The notes under the pieces were generated by a model that did not search any database, was not told the DNA's origin, and saw only the letters and a list, made by a program, of their open reading frames with translations. The position numbers and the translations under genes are program-made. From positions 1-35,008 of the forward strand of contig DATLXU010000135.1 in NCBI GenBank assembly GCA_035575515.1: 35,008 bases of DNA, written 5' to 3'. Of the stretch, positions 9,184-17,888 are shown one piece after another. The stretch comes from DATLXU01 sp035575515 (lineage in GTDB: Bacteria; Acidobacteriota; Blastocatellia; UBA7656). How positions within the stretch are numbered: position 1 is the stretch's first letter; every line of letters begins with the position of its first letter.

Positions 9184-9528
9184 GGGCGCAAGGCTGAGTT
9201 TTGCACAGCTTTTCAGCAATCGCGGGCAAGTCCAGCCAAAGAGTGTTGAAAAAACCGAAGGAAAACAATATACTCTTCCGGCAATTGCAGAAATAATTAA
9301 ACTTCGATGCGCAGCGAAAGTTTGAACAAAGTTTGTGCAATCTGCTAAAAGTCCGTGAATTTCAGTCGTTTGCAGCCGTGAAAAGGCCCTTTTCCACAGG
9401 CTTTTCCACAGGTTGCTGTTGAAAACTTTTCGGCTCGTGTCCGACTAACACGAAGCTAAAAGAATTAATCAAGCGAGGCATCGCCCCTACGACAAAAAGG
9501 GATTGGAATAGAAGAGGAGAGCATCATA
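9184..9528 (+). other. Gene-free stretch with three DnaA-box-like 9-mers
   Basis: No convincing gene lies between ftsK and the zinc-ribbon gene. Three 9-mers fit the DnaA box consensus TTWTNCACA in the same orientation: TTTTGCACA at 9199-9207, TTTTCCACA at 9390-9398 and TTTTCCACA at 9402-9410. The last two start 12 bases apart. About 9240-9350 is visibly AT-rich relative to its neighbours. This resembles an origin or a DnaA-binding regulatory site, but dnaA, dnaN and gyrB are not in view. Position 9513-9520 holds the ribosome site of the next gene. Confidence 0.4.
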
Positions 9529-10194
9529 ATGTCAATGATAAAGTTCACAGCGAATCACGAGGACCTTTCGACAGACCGAGGGTATCAATTCAAGTTTTTC
9601 TGCGACAAATGCGGCAACGGTTATATGTCGCGCTTCCAGTCTTCCGTTACGGGGACCGCGGGCGGGTTGTTGCGCGCGGCGGGCGATATGTTCGGCGGGA
9701 TGTTCTCGAAGGCAGGCCACGGCGCCTATGAGATTCAGCGCGCGATTGGCGGCAAAGCGCACGACTCGGCTTTCGAAAAAGCGGTCGAGGAGGCCAAAGG
9801 CTACTTCAAGCAATGCACGCGCTGCGGCAAGTGGGTCTGCCCCGATGTCTGCTGGAACGCGAAAGCCGGATTGTGCGAATTCTGCGCGCCGGATTTTGAA
9901 GAAGAGTTCGCTGCCAATAAATCGCAGGCCATGAGCGATGCGGCGCGCGACCAACTCCATCAAAAAGCGCAGCAGACCGATTACACCGCAAACGTTGACA
10001 TGCGAGCCGGGGCGACCGCGCCGCAGGCTACGCTATCATGTCCGTCGTGTGGAGCAAAGACTACGGGCAGCAAGTTCTGCCCCGAATGCGGCAAGCCCAC
10101 GCAGGTGAAGCTGACCTGTCCGGGCTGCGGCTTCCAGCCTGAAGGCGCTCCAAAGTTCTGCCCTGAGTGCGGCGTGAAGATGCCTCTGCTGTAG
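9529..10194 (+). CDS. Zinc-ribbon protein of unknown function
   Basis: 221 aa, cytoplasmic. An N-terminal CDKCG motif may pair with the next cluster. A Gly-rich stretch follows (about 45-75), then a treble-clef-like cluster CTRCGKWVCPDVCW...GLCEFC (about 96-120). The C-terminus is a pair of short zinc ribbons, CPSCGAKTTGSKFCPECG and CPGCGFQPEGAPKFCPECG (about 170-218). These are typical of the double zinc ribbon found in many uncharacterised bacterial proteins. ATG 9529 follows AGAGGAGA at about 9513-9520; an in-frame ATG at 9535 is possible. Zinc binding is well supported by the paired cysteines. Partners or nucleic-acid binding are not shown. mqnA follows on the same strand across an inverted repeat. 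Confidence 0.8.
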   Translation: MSMIKFTANHEDLSTDRGYQFKFFCDKCGNGYMSRFQSSVTGTAGGLLRAAGDMFGGMFSKAGHGAYEIQRAIGGKAHDSAFEKAVEEAKGYFKQCTRCGKWVCPDVCWNAKAGLCEFCAPDFEEEFAANKSQAMSDAARDQLHQKAQQTDYTANVDMRAGATAPQATLSCPSCGAKTTGSKFCPECGKPTQVKLTCPGCGFQPEGAPKFCPECGVKMPLL

Positions 10195-10200
10195 CTGACA

Positions 10201-10263
10201 GGTGTCAGGTGTCGGGTGAATGTGCGCCAGACACCGGTTCCCTGGCACCCGACACCTGACACC
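10201..10263. repeat. 18-bp perfect inverted repeat before mqnA
   Basis: GGTGTCAGGTGTCGGGTG at 10201-10218 is exactly complementary to CACCCGACACCTGACACC at 10246-10263, with a 27-base spacer. Both arms are built of GACACC/TGACACC-like units. The right arm and its continuation run to 10271, directly against the mqnA ATG at 10272. Confidence 0.85.
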
Positions 10264-10271
10264 CGACACCT

Positions 10272-11072
10272 ATGACAAAGCCCTACATCGCGGCGTCAAG
10301 TTATTTGAACGCTGCGCCTCTCTGTTACAGCTTCATCTACGGCGAGCAGAAAGATCGGTGCAGCTTTTTGTCCGATGCTGCGCCCGCCCGCTGCGCCGAG
10401 CTGCTGGCCGAAGGCCGCGCCGATGCTGCACTGATTCCCGTGATTGAATATCAACGCATCGCGGGATTAAAGATAGCGCCGGGCGCGTGTGTGGCTTCAA
10501 GATCGAGCGTGCGAAGCGTGCTGCTTGCGTCGCGCGTGCCGATTGGTGAAGTGCGCTCGGTTGCGCTCGATACTTCATCGCGCACGTCTGCCGCGCTGAT
10601 TCAAATAATACTTTCGCGCTTTTACGATCTCGCGCCGAGCTATAGAACCGCGCCGCCGCGCATTGAAGAGATGCTCGAATCTACAGATGCGGCGCTGATT
10701 ATCGGCGACCCGGCAATGCTTATAGACCGCTCGCAGCTTTACGTCTACGACATGGCTGAAGAGTGGCGCACGCACACGGGCTTGCCGTTTGTGTTCGCGT
10801 TCTGGGGGGTTCGCGCCGATAGCGATGCGTGGTTGTCAGGCGAGAAGATTGATTTCGTTGCTGCTAAGCGCGAAGGCGTGTCGCACACGGAAGCGCTGGC
10901 CGATATTTATTCTGAGCGATTGGGCCTGCTGCGCGAGGATTTGATTGAGTATCTCACTAAGAATATCAACTACGACCTCGACGAAGAGTCTTTGCGCGGG
11001 TTGGAGCTATACTACGAGCTTGCTGCTGAATGCGGCTTGATTGAAGAAGCGCGCAGGTTGGAGTTTTTATAA
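10272..11072 (+). CDS. mqnA: Chorismate dehydratase MqnA (futalosine menaquinone pathway)
   Basis: 266 aa. MqnA converts chorismate to 3-enolpyruvylbenzoate, the first step of the futalosine route to menaquinone, in the cytoplasm. Family blocks are AASSYLNAAPLCY at the N-terminus, ADAALIPVIEYQRI, VRSVALDTSSRTSAALIQI, DAALIIGDPAML, and the substrate-pocket segment DMAEEWRTHTGLPFVFAFWG. The fold is a two-lobed periplasmic-binding-protein type and the length is normal. ATG at 10272 is the natural start, but no Shine-Dalgarno is visible: the upstream bases are the arm of an inverted repeat. None of the other mqn genes is in the window. Confidence 0.9.
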   Translation: MTKPYIAASSYLNAAPLCYSFIYGEQKDRCSFLSDAAPARCAELLAEGRADAALIPVIEYQRIAGLKIAPGACVASRSSVRSVLLASRVPIGEVRSVALDTSSRTSAALIQIILSRFYDLAPSYRTAPPRIEEMLESTDAALIIGDPAMLIDRSQLYVYDMAEEWRTHTGLPFVFAFWGVRADSDAWLSGEKIDFVAAKREGVSHTEALADIYSERLGLLREDLIEYLTKNINYDLDEESLRGLELYYELAAECGLIEEARRLEFL

Positions 11073-11163
11073 AGCTGTCAGCGATCAGCTATCAGCGGTC
11101 GGTTTAGTACTTTGGCATGAATTCACTTCGCCTGAAAGCTGATGATTGATCGTTGACAGCTTT
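11071..11163. repeat. Long imperfect inverted repeat after mqnA
   Basis: AAAGCTGTCAGCGATCA (11071-11087) pairs with TGATCGTTGACAGCTTT (11147-11163) with one mismatch over 17 bp. Pairing continues inward with mismatches (ATCAGC with GCTGAT). The left arm starts inside the mqnA stop codon and the right arm ends just before the stop of the convergent 67-aa gene, so the structure fills the space between convergent genes and may terminate both. Confidence 0.75.
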
Positions 11164-11167
11164 AATG

Positions 11168-11371
11168 CTACTGGCTTTGTTCAGCCGTCTGCGCTTCGGT
11201 TTCGGTATGCTCGCCCGCTTCGTCAACCGTGTGCGAGCCGAGTATGCGGCGGCCCTCTTCGCTGCGCGGGTCAATCGTGCGCAGGTGCTTGCGGCCCTGC
11301 ATCTCCCAGATTGCCGTGACCACGCCATCTTTTTCAACTGCGTGATAAGTTATCTCTTCGTTCTCTGCCAT
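11168..11371 (-). CDS. Small conserved-looking hypothetical protein, 67 aa
   Basis: Reads MAENEEITYHAVEKDGVV, then TAIWEMQGRKHLRTIDPR, and ends in an acidic, Glu/Thr-rich tail. It is probably a small soluble protein, and I do not recognise a family. The start at 11371 is favoured because GGAGG (complement of 11377-11381) sits 5 bases upstream of that ATG; an ATG four codons earlier (11383) overlaps that ribosome site. Codon use looks like the neighbours. About 200 bases separate it from the upstream metallophosphoesterase stop, so it may have its own promoter. It converges on mqnA. Confidence 0.6.
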   Translation of the reverse strand: MAENEEITYHAVEKDGVVTAIWEMQGRKHLRTIDPRSEEGRRILGSHTVDEAGEHTETEAQTAEQSQ

Positions 11372-11571
11372 CAGTTCCTCCATGTCGTGATTAAAGTAAA
11401 TAGAGCAGCCTTGAATTTTAATCGGCGCTATCAGGCTCTGTCCAGCGAGCGTGTTGCCTTGCGTGTGAGGTGAAAGCTCGTAAGCGAGTATCTATTTTAT
11501 GGAGTGCGCCGACAAGGCGGCGATTTTACCCTATTACAATCAGCGGGAACAATTCGATGCGCTCCTTAAAA

Positions 11572-13206
11572 CTATGCGCCCGCGCGTTTAATTAAGACCA
11601 TATCTTCGGGACGGCTCGCGTCGTCGTCCCATCGTCGAAGGACAGATGGTTGAAGCCGCCCTGCCTGATTGTGCGTCAATTGTAGATACGTGAACGTTCT
11701 GTCTTCGCGAAGCTCCGCCGTCGAGATTTCAATGATAGGAATCCACGTGCCTGTGTTGTAGAACCACCTGCCCCGCTCTTCAAACTGGTCAGGGTTGTGC
11801 GTGTGGCCGAACGTTATCAAGCGGTAATCGCTCTTCTCTTTGAAACGCAGGCGGGCAAATTTATCGAGCGAGTCCGGCTCTTTTAATTGAAACTGCGCAA
11901 GGGCCTGAACCGCAGCATAGATGCTCGCGAGCAATGCTGCCCATTCGAGAATTTTGATCAATACCGATTCTGTGCCGTTGACTTGATGAACAATCAACAA
12001 TATCGGCGGAACGAGCATAATTAAAAGAATCAGCAGCACTCGCCCGATTATGCGCTGGCCGAAGATGTAGCGCACATAGCGGCGCGGAACCGTTTTTGCG
12101 ATGACCGACACGTGATCGTAGAGCAGTCGCAGGCCCGTGAAGAATCGGTTGCGCAAAACCAGAGGCAAGATATTTTTCGTCGGGCGAATGTTGTCGAGGA
12201 ACGGATACTCAAGCTCGATAAAGTCAATCAGATAACGATTGAAGAACGAGCCGAACGGAATATTTAATTCGCTGCCGTCGCCGACAGTCGCCTTGCCGAT
12301 TACCCGCGTGAGCGGATCGTAAGGATGCCCGTGCTCAACATAAAAATCTCCGTCAACGAGCATCGCGTGATCAATGAAGGTAACGCGCGGCAACACGTCT
12401 CGCAGAGCTTTCTTTGTATCTTCATCCGTCGCGCCGCCTCTTTGTTTCGCGAGCCGTTCGGCCAGATCAAGCCGTAGATAATTCCTGACCGCGCGCCAGT
12501 ACCATTCAAGGTCGTGATTGCCTTTGACTATAATCAAGCGGTTGCCGTCGCCGACCCATTCAGCGAGCGCGTTAAAAAACTCCGCGTGACCTTTAACGAC
12601 GACGTCGAGCCTCAACACGGATTTGAAATCGTTCGTCTTCAATCCGTATAGCTCTTCTTTGTCTGTGATGGAGTGAATCAACTCGTCAACTGTTCGACTG
12701 ATGCCGATTTTTTCGAGCACGCGCTGCCACTCGATGAAGTCGCGGCGGAACTCTTCTCTTTCGCCGAGCGCGAGCTTCTTGATCCTTCTTTTGCGGCGAC
12801 GAATCTTGAACTGCGTTAGCGTCCTCTGCCACCAGTTGAATCTTCCCTGTCGGCCCGGCACATAAGTCACGCGCAGAAAGTCTATGAAGTCGCCGTTGAT
12901 GATGAGTATCGAGTTTGTTGACCTCGAGCTTTGCCGCGCGTAATGGAGGAAACGCTTGAACGAATCATCGTAGAAGAAATTCTCGCAGCCGTCGTAGCGG
13001 CCATCTGGCCCGCGGCCCGACGTGATATGAAGATCGCTCACAATGAATATATCTTCGCCGTTCGAGTTGATCGGCACGATTGGGCCGGGCGACTGGTCTG
13101 TGTCTACCGACTCGGTTGCGTCGTCTTCGTAAATGTAGGGCGGCGCGCTGCCGTCCTCTTCGCAGCGAAGAAGAATCTCAGCAGTATCGTGTTGTATGCT
13201 TGTCAT
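11572..13206 (-). CDS. Metallophosphoesterase with two inserted membrane helices
   Basis: 544-aa calcineurin-like phosphoesterase. Metal-binding motifs appear in order: SDLH (57-60), NGDF (104-107), GNHD (229-232), HGHP (292-295) and GHTH (467-470). Between the last two lies an insertion with two hydrophobic segments (about 388-407 and 419-437), so the catalytic domain is probably anchored to the membrane and split in sequence. A basic stretch near 135-145 (RRRKRRIKK) may contact phospholipid or nucleic acid. It is much longer than soluble relatives such as LpxH. Its start lies 24 bases after the stop of the SnoaL-like gene, which implies one operon with the GMC fusion. The substrate is unknown; a lipid phosphoester is one guess. 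Confidence 0.85.
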   Translation of the reverse strand: MTSIQHDTAEILLRCEEDGSAPPYIYEDDATESVDTDQSPGPIVPINSNGEDIFIVSDLHITSGRGPDGRYDGCENFFYDDSFKRFLHYARQSSRSTNSILIINGDFIDFLRVTYVPGRQGRFNWWQRTLTQFKIRRRKRRIKKLALGEREEFRRDFIEWQRVLEKIGISRTVDELIHSITDKEELYGLKTNDFKSVLRLDVVVKGHAEFFNALAEWVGDGNRLIIVKGNHDLEWYWRAVRNYLRLDLAERLAKQRGGATDEDTKKALRDVLPRVTFIDHAMLVDGDFYVEHGHPYDPLTRVIGKATVGDGSELNIPFGSFFNRYLIDFIELEYPFLDNIRPTKNILPLVLRNRFFTGLRLLYDHVSVIAKTVPRRYVRYIFGQRIIGRVLLILLIMLVPPILLIVHQVNGTESVLIKILEWAALLASIYAAVQALAQFQLKEPDSLDKFARLRFKEKSDYRLITFGHTHNPDQFEERGRWFYNTGTWIPIIEISTAELREDRTFTYLQLTHNQAGRLQPSVLRRWDDDASRPEDMVLIKRAGA

Positions 13207-13230
13207 CGCGTTGCTCCTATCGAGTGTGTC

Positions 13231-13782
13231 TCAAGCATGCGCGGCTTTGCTTTTAGCGTCAGCCGCCTTTTTTTTCTTTTTGAAGAGATTGTAAATAATC
13301 GTCTTCAGCATGAAGAATGGGCTTTGCGGAAAGAGCAGAAGGAACATGCCAAGCTTCGTGTTCGGGTTTCTGATTAATCCCATCGAAGTCAGCGCTTCCG
13401 TCTTGTCAAAGTAGGTGACCTCTTTTGTCAGCTTGCTCGCTTCATCGAACTCATAGAGAATAGCGCCCTCGTACCGGACAGGCTTGTTCGTAGGCGCAAG
13501 TCCTTCGAGCGTGCCGCTGTTGGTTCCAGTGAACGTATATTCGACAAATATCTGTCGCCGCGTTTCATCCACAACTGCGTTTCTTATCTCGATGTGCATA
13601 TCGGGAACGGCTTCATACGCCTCGCCATAGAAATCGCTGATGTCTTCCCTGGAAGTGAATACGCGCCCCGTTCCGTGAATGTGGTAGTAAGCGCCGCCGT
13701 CGGCCACCGTTTCCATTGTGGCCGTGAGGTTGCGCTGGTTCTCGGCTTCAATATGCGCTTTTGCAAGCTCAAGCAAATCCAT
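13231..13782 (-). CDS. SnoaL-like / NTF2-fold protein
   Basis: 183 aa. The N-terminal 130 residues look like the SnoaL-like polyketide cyclase / NTF2-fold family: LAKAHIEAENQRNLTATMET, FTSREDISDFYGEAYEAVPD, and VVDETRRQIFVEYTFTGTN. These small cone-shaped domains bind hydrophobic ligands and include cyclases, isomerases and non-enzymatic binders. A C-terminal extension (about 140-183) has a short hydrophobic run LGMFLLLFPQSPFFML and a Lys/Ala-rich tail, which may associate with the membrane. ATG 13782 begins MDLLELAK. It lies between the GMC fusion (92 bases upstream) and the metallophosphoesterase (24 bases downstream), all minus strand. A role on the same hydrophobic substrate as the oxidoreductase is inference. 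Confidence 0.75.
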   Translation of the reverse strand: MDLLELAKAHIEAENQRNLTATMETVADGGAYYHIHGTGRVFTSREDISDFYGEAYEAVPDMHIEIRNAVVDETRRQIFVEYTFTGTNSGTLEGLAPTNKPVRYEGAILYEFDEASKLTKEVTYFDKTEALTSMGLIRNPNTKLGMFLLLFPQSPFFMLKTIIYNLFKKKKKAADAKSKAAHA

Positions 13783-13874
13783 AGTTCGCTTCTCCTCATT
13801 AACCTCAATTGCCGGTTCACTACAGTCCCAAAGGGACGCAAGAAATTAATTGATTGTACAACTGCAGGCGCAAA

Positions 13875-16800
13875 TCATTTCTTTGCCGAGACTGCCCTCA
13901 GGCCTTCGCTCTCAAGCACACGCTTGGCGGCCATCGAACTCATAGCCATAATCGTCCATTGCGGATTTACGGTTATGCCCGTAGGGAAGACAGAAGCGTC
14001 GGCGACAAAGACATTTTCAAATCCGTCAACTCGAAACTCTCCGTCAACCACCCGCTCGTTCTTGTGCTTCGAGTCGTCCCCGATCATGCGGTTGCCGCCC
14101 TGCGGGTGAGCCGTCGTCAGTTTCAGATCGCTCATGCGAAGCGGGTATGACGCGAAGTTCTTTTTGAAAGTGGCGATGTCGTCAGGCGTCAGCGGTATCT
14201 CAAGGCCGGGCGTCGTTGGAAGTATTCCGGCCACTGCGCCCGCCCTTCGCGCAATCTCAAGCAGCGTCCCAAGCGCGAATTTAATCTTCTCTCTATCCTG
14301 ATTGCCTAAAGTCCACGTGAAAGGTCTTCCGGTCACGGGATCGCCTTTGAGTTCAATCACGCCGTTCGGTTCAGCCCCGACGAGCGCGCCGAAGTTCGCG
14401 AGCCTGCGATAGTTCTTCATCAAACGGTGAAGCCTGTTGAAATAAAACGGCAGCGAGAGCGCCAACGCGCCCGGCGGGTTGAAGTACGTTTCAAAGATGG
14501 CGCGTGATTGTGGGTCGAGCGCGCCGAGCGTTATCTGCGTGCCGTCGAATGCGTCAATGATGTCGGGGAATTCAAACGCGACGGGAAAAGCAAAATTGCA
14601 GCTCATGCCTTTGCCGACGTTTCCCTTCAAATCGCTTCGCATAAGAAAGTGGCTGCTTGCAATCACGCCGCCGGCAACGATAACAGCTTTGCGAACCTTT
14701 ACGGTTTTGAGATTGCCCGCGTTGTCGCGCAGCATAACGGCTTCGGCTCGCTTGCCGCTTGCGTCCGCGAGAAAGCGAACTGCGCTCGTGTCAGAGATAA
14801 TTTGAACGCCGCGCGCTTCGGCCCACGGCAAGTAGGTTTCAAGCATCGAGCGTTTGCGCAGTCGCTTATTGCCGAGGTTATCAAGCCCGTCGCCCATCAT
14901 GTTTCGCTGATTTGCTTTCAGCGGATTGTCTATCTTCAACCTTTGATCGGGCGGCAGCTCAGCGTTGTAAGCCTCGACTCCGCTGATGAATTTTTCTTTC
15001 ATGCGAGCGTTGATTGCGAAATCAGGAATCGGGCTTATCTCCAGTTCTGTTTCAACCTGCTTGTACTCGCTCTGGAGCGTTGACAGGTCAAGCCCGTAGG
15101 TTTCCTGCCATAAACTCTTGATGTTCGCGGGCATCTCGAAGCAGATGGCGTTGTTGATGACCGTAGTTCCGCCGACGCATTCGCCTTGAAGCACCATCAA
15201 ATCGAAACGCTTCGATTGTTGAAGCCCGCCTTCTTTGTAGAGCTTGCGAATCATCTCCATCTCGTCGTCGTTGAAATCCTGAAGCGGCGAATAACGCGGG
15301 CCGCGCTCGACGACGAGAATGCGCGACGGATCATTGACCTCTTTTGCAAGCCTGTAAGCCATGCACGCGCCGCCCGCGCCTGAGCCTACAATCAAATAAT
15401 CAACGTCGTCAGGGATTGACGGCTGCGCGACTGTGGTTGAGACTCGCGGGGCGACGAGCGATTTGCCGCCCGGCGGCTCTTTCGGCTTGAAGTTCAAAGG
15501 CGAGTCGGAGCTGTCGGGCAATGAAGCAACAGCCGTAAACGGCGGCGCTGCCGTCGGGTGCTCGGTCTGCAAACGATTGCGCGCGTCGGGCAGAATGTAG
15601 CCGACTTGCTGCCAGCCTTTGACAGTCGTGAAGTGCGAGAATGTTGCGAACGCGTGAACTGCTGTGCCGATTTTATAAGCGAGGTCCGCAAGCGCAGGGA
15701 TGAATGCGCGGGCGCATTCGGTCGGAGTTCGCAGAACGCTCCGGCGCAGGAAGTATCGCTGCTCGTCTCGGCTCATCGTGGAAAATTTCGGATGGAGCCA
15801 GAAGACGGGGCTGAAGACGTGTTCGACTATCCAGAAGGGAAAATTGAGCAGGCCACGCTTCCTGCCGCGAACGCCCGCGACGTGCTGGTCAATCCGCTTG
15901 AGGACTATAGTGTTTTCGTCTGCGCTGCCGCCATAAACCGCGTTGTGAATCGCGACGGCGTTCTGCGCGCTCGAAGGGTTGAGCGCATTTATCATGTAGT
16001 CAATGTTGTAGTACATCTTTCTGAGGCCGAGCATCGCGCCGATGACGACCGCATCAATGAGAGCCGCAAGCGCGAAGTACCAGTCGACATACGCCACACT
16101 GCCGCTTCTCGTGACGATGCCGCGCCCCGTTATGCTTCCAACGATTGACCAGACAAGCTCGCCCGTGAAGGTTATGAAAAATCCGAATAGCAGAATGCCG
16201 AACAGGTAATCGCGCAACTTCACGCGGCGGGCCATCAGAAAAGCGAGCAGGCTCATCGTTGTGAACATCGTGATGGTGTTGCCGAGTTGCGGGTCGGGAT
16301 AACCGAAGACTGCGCCCAGGCCGCGCGTGCCGCTTCTTTCAACTCGCAGATAGACGACAAGCGGAATCATCAACGCCGCTCCCGCGCCTACAACGTAAAA
16401 GAAAACGCGATTCAAAAAATCGGGCAGCGAGAAGTAATCAGGGAATTGTTTTTCCGCAGCGAACTGCTTTGCTTTGTCGCGGTAGCGGATGAGTATCCAC
16501 GCAAAGATTAAAATCATCGCGCCGTCAACTATCGCAGACGTCAGCAGGAAGTCGTGATAGAGCGGGTCGGGCGGCGTGTTGTAAAAATAGAACGCGAGCG
16601 ACGCTATAGTTGACGCCGCGTGGCCGACGAGCATTGCAAGCGTCGTGTGCCAGCGAACGTTCACGTTGTACGCGCCAGTGAATCCTAGCAGCACCATCAG
16701 GCTTATCTTGGCGAATGTGTTTATAGCGAGCGCGGGATTGGCGTAAGTCATGACAATCAACGTTCGCGCCTGCGCGGGCCAAGGCGAGGCTCCGAGCGCG

Positions 16801-17435
16801 CCGATTAAGCAGAAGACGAGATAAGCGAGATAACCGAGAGCCAGAAGCCGCAACACCCAGAAGCCCGCGTCGCGCTGAGGCTTCGGCACATCTTCATCAG
16901 TCCACTTCGGCGCGAAAAGCGCCTGCTGCTCGTCAAAGGACGGTTCAGGCGCGGCTTTGCTCGCGGGATAAATCGCGCCCGCGAGCAGTCGAGCGAAGAA
17001 CAAAACGAGCGGCCCCTGAATGATTCCGTCAAACGACCACGCGACGAAAAAGCGCAGCGGAACAGGTATGGCGGAAATGAAATTGCCGGGCTGGTAAGTC
17101 CACAACGCTTCTAACCCTTTATCCCTCAGATGAGCCTGCTGCCACAAATCGGCGAGGCTGCACACGATGACAATCGTCAGGTAGAACAGAAGCGAGCTTG
17201 ATTTCCTGAGCAGCGCAAGCATCGTTCCCACGACGAACGTGTAGATGGCCGCGCCGATCCAGAAGACGAGCGGGCTTTTGTACGTCACGATGTTCAGCGT
17301 GTAGCTTTGGACGTAGAGGAAGATGAGCGCGACCGCTGCGCTTACAGTCCATGTCAGCAGGAGACTCATAGAGCCGGGGGCGCGATCAATCGGGTCCGTA
17401 GCCGTGTAGCCGCGAAAGTTGAAAACAGCAATCAT
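13875..17435 (-). CDS. Twelve-helix membrane domain fused to a GMC-family oxidoreductase
   Basis: 1186 aa. Residues 1-475 hold about twelve hydrophobic segments, for example AAVALIFLYVQSY, YLTIVIVCSLADLW and YLFGILLFGFFITFTGELVW. A linker with amphipathic segments covers about 476-670. The C-terminal 510 residues are a flavin GMC oxidoreductase: FAD Rossmann motif VDYLIVGSGAGGACMAYRLA (about 678-696), GECVGGTTVINNAI, and the C-terminal catalytic region AHPQGGNRMIGDD and VADASVFPTGITVNPQWTIM. The His of HPQGGN and Asn of NPQW are the expected active-site pair. GMC enzymes oxidise alcohols such as cholesterol or glucose. ATG 17435 follows GGAGGAG by 6 bases. I do not recognise the membrane half. 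It is the first gene of an operon with the SnoaL-like protein and the phosphoesterase. Confidence 0.85.
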   Translation of the reverse strand: MIAVFNFRGYTATDPIDRAPGSMSLLLTWTVSAAVALIFLYVQSYTLNIVTYKSPLVFWIGAAIYTFVVGTMLALLRKSSSLLFYLTIVIVCSLADLWQQAHLRDKGLEALWTYQPGNFISAIPVPLRFFVAWSFDGIIQGPLVLFFARLLAGAIYPASKAAPEPSFDEQQALFAPKWTDEDVPKPQRDAGFWVLRLLALGYLAYLVFCLIGALGASPWPAQARTLIVMTYANPALAINTFAKISLMVLLGFTGAYNVNVRWHTTLAMLVGHAASTIASLAFYFYNTPPDPLYHDFLLTSAIVDGAMILIFAWILIRYRDKAKQFAAEKQFPDYFSLPDFLNRVFFYVVGAGAALMIPLVVYLRVERSGTRGLGAVFGYPDPQLGNTITMFTTMSLLAFLMARRVKLRDYLFGILLFGFFITFTGELVWSIVGSITGRGIVTRSGSVAYVDWYFALAALIDAVVIGAMLGLRKMYYNIDYMINALNPSSAQNAVAIHNAVYGGSADENTIVLKRIDQHVAGVRGRKRGLLNFPFWIVEHVFSPVFWLHPKFSTMSRDEQRYFLRRSVLRTPTECARAFIPALADLAYKIGTAVHAFATFSHFTTVKGWQQVGYILPDARNRLQTEHPTAAPPFTAVASLPDSSDSPLNFKPKEPPGGKSLVAPRVSTTVAQPSIPDDVDYLIVGSGAGGACMAYRLAKEVNDPSRILVVERGPRYSPLQDFNDDEMEMIRKLYKEGGLQQSKRFDLMVLQGECVGGTTVINNAICFEMPANIKSLWQETYGLDLSTLQSEYKQVETELEISPIPDFAINARMKEKFISGVEAYNAELPPDQRLKIDNPLKANQRNMMGDGLDNLGNKRLRKRSMLETYLPWAEARGVQIISDTSAVRFLADASGKRAEAVMLRDNAGNLKTVKVRKAVIVAGGVIASSHFLMRSDLKGNVGKGMSCNFAFPVAFEFPDIIDAFDGTQITLGALDPQSRAIFETYFNPPGALALSLPFYFNRLHRLMKNYRRLANFGALVGAEPNGVIELKGDPVTGRPFTWTLGNQDREKIKFALGTLLEIARRAGAVAGILPTTPGLEIPLTPDDIATFKKNFASYPLRMSDLKLTTAHPQGGNRMIGDDSKHKNERVVDGEFRVDGFENVFVADASVFPTGITVNPQWTIMAMSSMAAKRVLESEGLRAVSAKK

Positions 17436-17888
17436 GATTTTCTCCTCCCTGTGCGCGACGGCTCGAAATGATTTGCGAGCTTATCGCGATTGCGAAGCGA
17501 TGAAGACTGCGCCTATAGGCTTTAAGTTAAAGAGCCGTTCGGCGCAGCCTGGCGCAGTGAGAATGGCGACGGCCATCACTGATCGAAAACCGAAAAATGC
17601 TCGCGGCTTGAGGAGCGCAGGTTGTCGCTCAATCGCGCAGGAGCAAAAGAGTAATCAGAAACCGTGAGCCTGACGAATAAAAGCAAACAGCAAATGGATG
17701 AATTAAGAGGACCCTTTTGACACGCCCTGAACTACGCGCGCGAGTATAATCCCACTTCGAATCGGGGTCAAGGCTGCAGGCGCGAGTGGGTAAATAAAGA
17801 TACGAAATGCATCGCGTCAAGAAGCAATTGTGATTAAAAACCCTGAAAGAGCAGTCTTCAATAGTCCGGGTACTACGCGCAATAAAGA
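17436..17888. other. Intergenic stretch, no gene seen
   Basis: About 450 bases upstream of the GMC fusion operon. I see the GGAGGAG ribosome site just before 17435 and no open frame with coding character on either strand. The operon promoter is probably here, but I could not pick a convincing -35/-10 pair. Confidence 0.5.

Noticed and set aside
9134..9325. 63-aa open frame after ftsK
   Set aside because: It runs through the ftsK terminator and the DnaA-box region and has no ribosome site.
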